This document shows positions 1 to 4,970 of a stretch of DNA of 10,533 nucleotides, piece after piece (positions within the stretch are counted from its first letter, which is position 1; each line of letters begins with the position of its first letter). The translations under genes and the position numbers were made by a program. The stretch is from Chryseobacterium sp. (GTDB lineage Bacteria; Bacteroidota; Bacteroidia; Flavobacteriales; Weeksellaceae). The stretch covers positions 1 through 10,533 of the forward strand of contig RDDY01000141.1 in the NCBI GenBank assembly GCA_003852805.1, in the 5' to 3' direction. A model generated the notes under the pieces. The model made no database searches. It saw only the letters and a list, made by a program, of their open reading frames with translations, and was not told where the DNA came from.

Positions 1-26
1 TCTGCGGCAATTGCTATCTTTTTCAT
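1..26 (-). CDS. 5' end of a leftward gene, possibly ribose-5-phosphate isomerase B (partial)
   Basis: Only eight full codons are inside the window. They read MKKIAIAA followed by a codon starting GA, so Asp or Glu comes next. A good TAnnTTTG box lies 20 nt upstream of the ATG, which supports a real start. The N-terminus resembles RpiB proteins, which open with a short beta strand followed by DHAG. An acidic residue directly after the alanines fits that better than a signal peptide does. RpiB interconverts ribose 5-phosphate and ribulose 5-phosphate in the cytoplasm. Eight residues cannot settle identity, so the product name is a guess, while the presence of a gene start is fairly well supported. 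It diverges from pgk across the proposed origin. Confidence 0.45.
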
Positions 27-45
27 AAACTGATTGCTAATTGGA

Positions 46-53
46 CAAATTTA
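46..53 (-). promoter_or_regulatory. Bacteroidota -7 box for the left-edge gene
   Basis: On the minus strand this reads TAAATTTG, a full match to the Bacteroidota sigma-ABfr consensus TAnnTTTG. It lies 19 nt before the ATG at 26, which would give a leader of roughly 12 to 15 nt. I do not see a convincing TTG -33 element at the usual distance, so this call rests on the -7 box alone. Confidence 0.45.
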
Positions 54-92
54 CTTTAAAAAAACCGAGCCCGCATTTTATCGCCGGTTAAA

Positions 93-101
93 TGTTGATA
101 A
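93..101 (-). promoter_or_regulatory. DnaA box, one mismatch
   Basis: The plus strand reads TGTTGATAA against the consensus TGTGGATAA, differing at the fourth base. It lies 22 bp from the next box at 115, about two helical turns, in the same orientation. It would be a weak site on its own. Confidence 0.4.
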
Positions 102-114
102 AAGCAACAATGGC

Positions 115-123
115 TGTGGAAAA
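115..123 (-). promoter_or_regulatory. DnaA box, one mismatch
   Basis: The plus strand reads TGTGGAAAA, the complement of TTTTCCACA, which differs from TTATCCACA at one base. The same variant occurs in inverted orientation at 384..392, so these two sites form an outer inverted pair around the perfect boxes. Confidence 0.5.
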
Positions 124-284
124 CTTACCGGAACCCGTGCTTTATTCTCTCGTGAAATTTCCGTATGAAATACAGGGAGCGTGCCGGAGTGTCGAATTTT
201 ATCCCGGAGACTTCCCAGAAAATCAATGCGCGATGCGTAAAAACTTTTTGCCCAATAACAGACCATGAAGAACGGGGTGCCAAT

Positions 285-293
285 TGTGGATAA
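285..293 (-). promoter_or_regulatory. DnaA box, perfect
   Basis: TGTGGATAA is the exact complement of the DnaA consensus TTATCCACA. It is followed directly by an AT-rich run (291..320) and, 42 bp downstream, by a second perfect box in the same orientation. Confidence 0.75.
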
Positions 294-326
294 TTACCTA
301 TTGTATTGTATTTAAACAGTTTACGA

Positions 327-335
327 TGTGGATAA
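327..335 (-). promoter_or_regulatory. DnaA box, perfect
   Basis: This is an exact TGTGGATAA. A degenerate copy, TGTTGATAG with two mismatches, begins 12 bp later at 339..347. Close in-phase spacing of a strong and a weak site is the kind of arrangement on which DnaA filaments nucleate. Confidence 0.75.
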
Positions 336-383
336 ACCTGTTGATAGCCGGTTACTATTTGCTGTTAACTCTTACCGAGAAAC

Positions 384-392
384 TTTTCCACA
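384..392 (+). promoter_or_regulatory. DnaA box, one mismatch, inverted
   Basis: TTTTCCACA is in the opposite orientation to the other boxes. It lies about 30 bp before the most AT-rich segment (421..460), so it could direct DnaA toward that segment if that is the unwinding element. Confidence 0.5.
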
Positions 393-420
393 TATCCGCA
401 ACCCTACAACAGTATGCAAC

Positions 421-460
421 ATTCTTTTTCTTTTTATAAATAGAAATATAATGCTGTTAA
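421..460. other. AT-rich segment, candidate DNA unwinding element
   Basis: Only 6 of 40 bases are G or C, with pyrimidine and purine tracts around a TATAAATA core. Together with 291..320 it is one of two easily melted stretches beside the DnaA boxes. I see no clear DnaA-trio repeat, so which of the two would open first cannot be read from sequence. Confidence 0.4.
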
Positions 461-519
461 TGGTTGTGGGCTGTTCATTACTTTTCGGTCGAAGATTTCA
501 GTCGCCGCCTTTTATGTGC

Positions 520-527
520 TATTTTTG
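520..527 (+). promoter_or_regulatory. Bacteroidota -7 box for pgk
   Basis: TATTTTTG is a full match to TAnnTTTG and ends 24 nt before the pgk ATG at 552. This predicts a leader of about 15 to 20 nt. No clear TTG -33 element is seen at the usual spacing, and there is no Shine-Dalgarno sequence, which is common in this phylum. pgk thus appears to have its own promoter at the origin edge. Confidence 0.5.
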
Positions 528-551
528 CAATAGAAATAAATCCAAGTATTG

Positions 552-1742
552 ATGAAAACAGTAAACGATTTTGACTTTGCCGGCAAGAAGGCGCTGGTGC
601 GCGTAGACTTTAACGTTCCGCAGGATGAACAACTGCGCGTGACCGACGCCACACGGATAGCTGCCGTAAAGCCGACGGTTGAAAAAATATTGAACGATGG
701 CGGAGCCGTTATTCTGATGACGCATCTGGGCCGGCCGAAAGGTGAAAACACGGATAAATTCTCACTGCGCAACATTATCGATGAAGTCAGCCGCGTTCTG
801 GGGCGCGAGGTTATTTTCTGTGATAATTGTACAGATGCGCGCGCACAAGAGTTGAGCGATAAATTGCAGCCGGGCGAAATTTTACTGTTGGAAAATCTGC
901 GTTTCCATAAAGAAGAGGAAGCAGGAGACTCTGCTTTTGCAGAGAAACTTTCTAAGCTGGGCGACATTTATGTGAACGATGCCTTTGGTACGGCGCACCG
1001 CAAGCACGCTTCTACGGCAGTGATTGCAGAGTATTTCCCCGAGAATAAATGCTTCGGATTATTGATGGCGCAGGAACTGGAAGCGATTGACAAGGTATTG
1101 CACAAAGGAGAAAAGCCCATAACGGCGATATTGGGCGGCTCCAAGGTTTCAACCAAAATTACCATCATAGAAAACATTTTACCCAAGGTCGACAACTTGA
1201 TTATCGGCGGTGGGATGGCGTTTACATTTATCAAAGCCAAGGGCGGAAACATCGGCAGTTCATTGGTGGAGGAAGATAAGTTGGATCTTGCTCAACAAAT
1301 TATTGCGATGGCTGAGACGCAGAAAGTTAACGTTTACCTGCCCGTAGATGTTGTGGCGGCAGATAAATTCTCTGAGGATACAGAGACCCAAATTTGCGAC
1401 GCTTATGAAATCCCCGACGGTTGGATGGGGCTGGATGTAGGTCCTCAATCGAATAAATTGTTCCACGATGTCTTGTTAAGTTCCCGCACCATTTTGTGGA
1501 ACGGACCGCTTGGTGTTTTTGAAATGAAGAAATTTGCCGAAGGAACCATAAAACTTGGCGACAGTATCGCAGAAGCTACCCGACTGGGCGCATTCTCCTT
1601 GGTGGGCGGCGGCGACAGTGTGGCGTTTGTCAAGCAATTCGGTTACGATGACAAAGTGAGTTATGTCTCTACCGGCGGCGGTGCCATGCTGGAAAGTTTG
1701 GAGGGCAAAGAGTTGCCTGGTGTAGCCGCTGTGAACAGCTAA
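552..1742 (+). CDS. pgk: Phosphoglycerate kinase
   Basis: This cytoplasmic glycolytic enzyme transfers phosphate from 1,3-bisphosphoglycerate to ADP, making ATP and 3-phosphoglycerate. The 396-residue product has the usual length and both lobes. The N-lobe substrate motifs are VRVDFNVP (16-23) and MTHLGRPKG (56-64). The nucleotide-side motifs are GGSKVSTK (195-202), GGGMAFTF (219-226), WNGPLGVFE (316-324), GGGDS (352-356) and STGGGAMLE (373-381). I chose the ATG at 552 and not the TTG one codon earlier, because the family begins with this short MKTV-like strand and TTG starts are rare here. It is transcribed alone, away from the candidate origin, with its own -7 box, and ends at the hairpin at 1761. 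No missing residues or frameshifts are seen. The identification is certain from the motifs. Confidence 0.98.
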   Translation: MKTVNDFDFAGKKALVRVDFNVPQDEQLRVTDATRIAAVKPTVEKILNDGGAVILMTHLGRPKGENTDKFSLRNIIDEVSRVLGREVIFCDNCTDARAQELSDKLQPGEILLLENLRFHKEEEAGDSAFAEKLSKLGDIYVNDAFGTAHRKHASTAVIAEYFPENKCFGLLMAQELEAIDKVLHKGEKPITAILGGSKVSTKITIIENILPKVDNLIIGGGMAFTFIKAKGGNIGSSLVEEDKLDLAQQIIAMAETQKVNVYLPVDVVAADKFSEDTETQICDAYEIPDGWMGLDVGPQSNKLFHDVLLSSRTILWNGPLGVFEMKKFAEGTIKLGDSIAEATRLGAFSLVGGGDSVAFVKQFGYDDKVSYVSTGGGAMLESLEGKELPGVAAVNS

Positions 1743-1760
1743 GCATTACAGACCAAAACA

Positions 1761-1795
1761 AAAAGCGCCGGATTTTTGAAATCCGGCGCTTTTTT
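1761..1795. terminator. Bidirectional intrinsic terminator between pgk and the methyltransferase gene
   Basis: A perfect 15-bp stem (1761..1775 paired with 1779..1793) closes a 3-nt loop. The stem core is GCGCCGGAT. On the plus strand it runs into six T (1790..1795). On the minus strand the other arm ends in TTTTT followed by GTTTT. It lies 18 nt after the pgk stop and about 27 nt after the stop of the convergent minus-strand operon, so it can end transcription from both sides. Confidence 0.92.
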
Positions 1796-1821
1796 GTGAA
1801 AAATTGACTTTCGCAAAAGGG

Positions 1822-2646
1822 CTAAAAATCGCTTTTCTTCTTTTTTTTGAATACGTATATCAGAGATGAATATTCACGCGTTTTACGAGCCTTAAAATTG
1901 GAAATTGCTCCCATAAGCAGTCCTCGCAGCCAAAATAGAGGCGTCTTCTTGTATTTCTCGCTGATCATCGAAATATAATAGGCATCAAAATACAGCGGAA
2001 GCGTGTCGAGCAATTCCCATTTGTCTTGCGGAAGCGTTTCGCGTAAACCCTTTTGGGAAAAGTGATAGATGTGACGCGGCACATCATAAGCGGCCCAATT
2101 TTCCTGATAATACTCTGCGTCATAGCTGTTGTAATTGGGCACCGCAATGATCAGTAGACCTTCGTCATTCAGGTGTCGATACAGATAACCGAGTTTATCT
2201 TCTTGGTCTTCAATATGTTCCAACACATGCCATAATGTTATTGCATCATAGTGCGTATCAGACGGAAGAGTAGGGTAGACCGTTGCGGATTTCAATTTAT
2301 GTTTTGCAGAGGCTCGTGCGGCTTCGCTCGGTTCGTAGCCTTCGGCATCGTAGATGTTCTCAATGAATTTCAGAAATTCGCCGGCACCGCAACCATAATC
2401 CAAAACCTTTGATTTACCGGGAAGGAATCTTTGTAAAATTTTTAGCTTGTAACCGAGATTCTTTTTTTGAACTTGACGGTAGACAAATGTGCGTAAATTC
2501 CTGGAATCCTGATGGTGAGAAATGTATCTATCGCTGTCGTAATAGCCGGATAAATCCTGCGGCAAGTCCATCGTTTTTAAAACGCCGGGTTTTATTTCTT
2601 TTATCTCGAAGGTTTCTCCCGAAAGGAAATGGTCTTTAACTTTCAT
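1822..2646 (-). CDS. Class I SAM-dependent methyltransferase (Methyltransf_23-like), substrate unknown
   Basis: This 274-residue protein has a Rossmann-type methyltransferase core. Motif I is VLDYGCGAGEF (81-91), the SAM-binding glycine loop. The acidic end of strand 2 is GYEPS (103-107), and LWHVLEHIED (138-147) is the motif-IV/post-IV region typical of the UbiE/Methyltransf_23 group. A conserved-looking DVPRHIYHFS (188-197) follows. The N-terminal 70 residues are tyrosine-rich and charged, and the tail ends in a lysine run before SDF. Members of this group methylate sugars, lipids, quinones or small molecules, and nothing here fixes the substrate. It is the last gene of the minus-strand operon, 19 nt after mnmG. 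It is not RsmG (GidB), which often follows mnmG but has a different size and motif I. No transmembrane segment is evident. Confidence 0.85.
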   Translation of the reverse strand: MKVKDHFLSGETFEIKEIKPGVLKTMDLPQDLSGYYDSDRYISHHQDSRNLRTFVYRQVQKKNLGYKLKILQRFLPGKSKVLDYGCGAGEFLKFIENIYDAEGYEPSEAARASAKHKLKSATVYPTLPSDTHYDAITLWHVLEHIEDQEDKLGYLYRHLNDEGLLIIAVPNYNSYDAEYYQENWAAYDVPRHIYHFSQKGLRETLPQDKWELLDTLPLYFDAYYISMISEKYKKTPLFWLRGLLMGAISNFKARKTREYSSLIYVFKKKKKSDF

Positions 2647-2651
2647 CAGAT

Positions 2652-2667
2652 TGTTTCACGTGGAACT
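2652..2667. promoter_or_regulatory. parS: parS-like ParB-binding site, imperfect
   Basis: TGTTTCACGTGGAACT differs from the chromosomal parS consensus TGTTTCACGTGAAACA at two positions. Only one of these is inside the 14-bp core. It fills the gap between the methyltransferase gene and mnmG, and its right end overlaps the mnmG stop codon (2666..2668). A nearly intact second copy beside a perfect one makes a chance match unlikely. Confidence 0.75.
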
Positions 2668-4528
2668 ATCGCCCGAGGTACACAAGCAATACATTGATAT
2701 CCGCCGGCGAGACACCGCTTATACGGCCTGCCTGAGCGATTGTTTCAGGTTGTAAAGATTGCAGTTTTTGAACCGCTTCCGAAGATAAACTGCGCACTGT
2801 TTTATAGTCAAAATTATTTGGGATTTTGATGTTCTCCAATCGGTGCAGCTTCGCCACGTTTTCTTTTTCCTTCTCAATGTATCCTTTGTATTTGATGTTG
2901 ATCTCGGCTTGCTCAATCACTTCATCCGTATACTTCTCCAGTTCGGTTTTTATTTCGGGTACTGCGGAAAGTTTCTGTAGATCGATATTCGGGCGCGTAA
3001 GTATTTGTGCCACTTTGAATGATTGATCTATTTTATTTGAACTGTTTTCTTCGAGAATGGGATTAACGGTCTCAGGCTTAATGGATAATAATCGTAGAAA
3101 GCTTTCAAGATTATCGCTTTGTTGAAGTTTTTCTTCAACCTTTCTCATACGGTCTTCATTGGCCAGCCCCATCTTGTAGGATTTCTCTGTCAAACGGATG
3201 TCGGCATTATCTTGACGCAGCAACAATCTGTATTCCGCGCGAGAGGTAAACATTCTGTACGGTTCCTCAGTTCCTTTTGTGATCAGGTCGTCGATCAATA
3301 CGCCAATGTAAGCTTCGTCACGACTCAGTGTAAACGCTTCTTTGCCATGCACTTTGTTGTGTGCATTGATACCGGCGATTAAACCTTGTCCTGCCGCTTC
3401 CTCATATCCCGTAGTGCCGTTGATCTGTCCCGCGAAGTAGAGATTGGCAATTAGCTTGGTTTCAAGGGTTTGCCTCAACTGGGTAGGAGGGAAGTAGTCA
3501 TACTCGATGGCATAACCGGGACGGAAGACTTTTGCGTTTTCAAAACCGGGAACCTGCCGTAAGGCTTGCATCTGAACTTCTTCAGGCAGAGACGAACTGA
3601 AACCGTTTACATAGATTTCCACGGTGTTCCACCCTTCGGGCTCAACAAACAGCTGATGGCGGTCACGCTCTGCGAAGCGGTTTATTTTATCTTCGATGCT
3701 TGGGCAATATCTGGGCCCGGTACTTTGTATGGTACCGTTGAACATCGGCGATCGATCAAAGCCCGAGCGTAAAATATCGTGTACCGTGTTGTTGGTATAG
3801 GTAATATAGCAGCTGCGTTGCTTTGTAAGCTTCGGGGTATCGGTATAGGAAAACTTTCTCGGATTCGCATCGCCGGGCTGTTCCTCCATTTTTGTGTAAT
3901 CTAAGCTACGGCCATCAACACGCGGAGGCGTTCCTGTTTTCATTCGACCTGATTGGAAGCCGAGATCGTTCAACTGCTCGGTAATGCCGTAGGCTTTGGG
4001 CTCGCCCATTCTGCCGCCGCCGAGTTGTTTGTCGCCTACATGAATCAGTCCGTTCAGAAACGTACCGTTTGTCAGAACAACCGCTTTACCGCGAATTTCA
4101 ATACCGAGGGATGTGACAACACCGACGACTGTATCGTTTTCGATAATCAGGCTTTTCACCATATCTTGGAAAAAATCCAGGTTCGGTGTCTGTTCCAGCA
4201 TCAGTCGCCACTCTTCGGCAAAGAGCATACGGTCGTTTTGGGTGCGCGGACTCCACATTGCGGGGCCTTTTGAGAGGTTCAGCATCTTAAACTGTATGGC
4301 ACTCCTATCGGCTACAATACCCGAATATCCGCCCAATGCATCGATTTCTCGTACAATCTGTCCTTTCGCTATTCCTCCCATTGCAGGATTGCAGCTCATC
4401 TGACCGATGGTCTGCATATTCATGGTAACGAGCATTGTCTTTGAGCCCAGGTTGGCGGCTGCGGCTGCGGCTTCACAACCCGCGTGGCCACCACCCACGA
4501 CAATTACGTCATATATTTCGTTAATCAT
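2666..4528 (-). CDS. mnmG: tRNA uridine-5-carboxymethylaminomethyl modification enzyme MnmG (GidA)
   Basis: MnmG acts with the GTPase MnmE to build the cmnm5 group on wobble uridine 34 of certain tRNAs, using FAD, a methylene-tetrahydrofolate carbon and glycine or ammonium. The 620-residue length is normal. It opens with the FAD dinucleotide fold VVGGGHAGCEAA (10-21). The family signatures SCNPAMGGIAKGQIVREIDA (45-64) and KTGTPPRVDGR (197-207) follow, then AGQINGTTGYEEAAGQG near residue 380 and an alpha-helical C-terminal domain that contacts MnmE and tRNA. The ATG at 4528 places the FAD fold at the usual distance from the start. It lies 24 nt after ybeY in the same operon and is bracketed by parS sites: one forms its leader and one overlaps its stop. 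mnmG is a frequent neighbour of replication origins. Confidence 0.98.
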   Translation of the reverse strand: MINEIYDVIVVGGGHAGCEAAAAAANLGSKTMLVTMNMQTIGQMSCNPAMGGIAKGQIVREIDALGGYSGIVADRSAIQFKMLNLSKGPAMWSPRTQNDRMLFAEEWRLMLEQTPNLDFFQDMVKSLIIENDTVVGVVTSLGIEIRGKAVVLTNGTFLNGLIHVGDKQLGGGRMGEPKAYGITEQLNDLGFQSGRMKTGTPPRVDGRSLDYTKMEEQPGDANPRKFSYTDTPKLTKQRSCYITYTNNTVHDILRSGFDRSPMFNGTIQSTGPRYCPSIEDKINRFAERDRHQLFVEPEGWNTVEIYVNGFSSSLPEEVQMQALRQVPGFENAKVFRPGYAIEYDYFPPTQLRQTLETKLIANLYFAGQINGTTGYEEAAGQGLIAGINAHNKVHGKEAFTLSRDEAYIGVLIDDLITKGTEEPYRMFTSRAEYRLLLRQDNADIRLTEKSYKMGLANEDRMRKVEEKLQQSDNLESFLRLLSIKPETVNPILEENSSNKIDQSFKVAQILTRPNIDLQKLSAVPEIKTELEKYTDEVIEQAEINIKYKGYIEKEKENVAKLHRLENIKIPNNFDYKTVRSLSSEAVQKLQSLQPETIAQAGRISGVSPADINVLLVYLGR

Positions 4529-4535
4529 AAAGGGA

Positions 4536-4553
4536 ATGTTTCACGTGAAACAT
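4536..4553. promoter_or_regulatory. parS: parS centromere site, perfect palindrome
   Basis: ATGTTTCACGTGAAACAT is an 18-bp perfect palindrome that contains the exact 16-bp chromosomal parS consensus. ParB (Spo0J) binds such sites, spreads over flanking DNA and, with ParA and SMC, segregates the origin region. It occupies most of the 24-nt gap between ybeY and mnmG and touches the last base of the ybeY stop codon. In the operon mRNA it lies in the translation-initiation region of mnmG, so ParB binding or the palindrome itself could affect expression. A chance exact 16-mer match in 10.5 kb is of the order of one in 10^5 to 10^6. Confidence 0.93.
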
Positions 4554-4960
4554 CAGTATTTTTCAAGGTAAAAATTTTCTTTACTGCGCATGATTTTCTG
4601 TTGCTCCGGCGTCTTATCAGGGTAGCCGCATAAGTGCAGAATGCCGTGCGCCAGTACGCGGTTCAACTCGTGCTCGTAGTCGGTTCCCACGTTTTTAGCG
4701 TTGTCTTTTACGCGCTGCAAAGATACAAAAATATCACCTGCCACTATTTTGCCTCGGCAGTAATCAAAGGTTATAATATCTGTGTAATAATCGTGTTCCA
4801 GGTACCGGCGGTTGATCTCAAGCAGGTATTCGTCATCACAAAAGATGTATGAAATTTTCCCGGGTTTCTTGCCTTCGTTATGTATCAAGTCTTCAAGCCA
4901 TGTAGAGCGTTCCTCCTCTGATCCGATAGGAGCGACATCCTCATAAAAAAAATCAATCAT
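4553..4960 (-). CDS. ybeY: Endoribonuclease YbeY (16S rRNA 3'-end maturation and ribosome quality control)
   Basis: YbeY is a small metal-dependent endoribonuclease involved in 16S rRNA maturation and late 30S quality control. The 135-residue protein has the family core: YYTDIITFDY (58-67), GDIFVS (75-80) and the metal-site segment HGILHLCGYPDK (105-116). The first two metal ligands are His105 and His109. The position of the third histidine of the E. coli type (HGxLHLxGxDH) is Asp115. I recall the same D-K ending in other Bacteroidota YbeY proteins, so this is probably a lineage variant and not inactivation. The gene starts 10 nt after the patatin gene and stops 24 nt before mnmG, which places rRNA maturation and tRNA modification side by side. 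Confidence 0.95.
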   Translation of the reverse strand: MIDFFYEDVAPIGSEEERSTWLEDLIHNEGKKPGKISYIFCDDEYLLEINRRYLEHDYYTDIITFDYCRGKIVAGDIFVSLQRVKDNAKNVGTDYEHELNRVLAHGILHLCGYPDKTPEQQKIMRSKENFYLEKY

Positions 4961-4970
4961 TTGCTTTCAT

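Larger units (their letters stand above)
61..480. other. oriC: Candidate chromosomal replication origin (oriC)
   Basis: This is the core of a 525-base gene-free stretch between the left-edge gene and pgk. It carries two perfect DnaA boxes (285..293 and 327..335) and three with one mismatch (93..101, 115..123, 384..392). I found no perfect box elsewhere in the window. Two AT-rich segments could be the unwinding element: 291..320 (6 G/C in 30), largely between the perfect boxes, and 421..460 (6 G/C in 40), just beyond the inverted box. Two parS sites lie 2 to 4 kb to the right, as expected close to an origin, and mnmG (gidA) is a classical origin neighbour in several phyla. Origins in Bacteroidota are, as far as I recall, often not next to dnaA. 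The boundaries are approximate. The alternative is a DnaA-titrating or regulatory box cluster. Confidence 0.7.

Noticed and set aside
63..89. A possible hairpin with AACCG and CGGTT arms
   Set aside because: The stem is only about 5 bp with a 17-base loop and no T-run, so it is not a credible terminator or structured RNA.
78..266. A 62-codon minus-strand open frame inside the gap before pgk
   Set aside because: It overlaps two DnaA-like boxes, has no promoter box or recognisable domain, and its composition looks random. The interval reads better as non-coding origin DNA.
549..551. TTG as the pgk start, one codon before the ATG
   Set aside because: The ATG at 552 matches the family N-terminus. 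TTG adds a single residue with no supporting ribosome-binding signal.
328..552. A 74-codon plus-strand open frame upstream of pgk
   Set aside because: Its first codons lie inside a perfect DnaA box, it spans the AT-rich segment and the pgk promoter, and it resembles no known protein.
1822..2646. RsmG (GidB) 16S rRNA methyltransferase next to mnmG
   Set aside because: The position is suggestive, but motif I, the LEHIED segment and the length of 274 residues fit the Methyltransf_23/UbiE type and not RsmG.
2740..2756. A third parS site starting TGTTTCA
   Set aside because: Only the left half matches, and the right half of the palindrome is absent.
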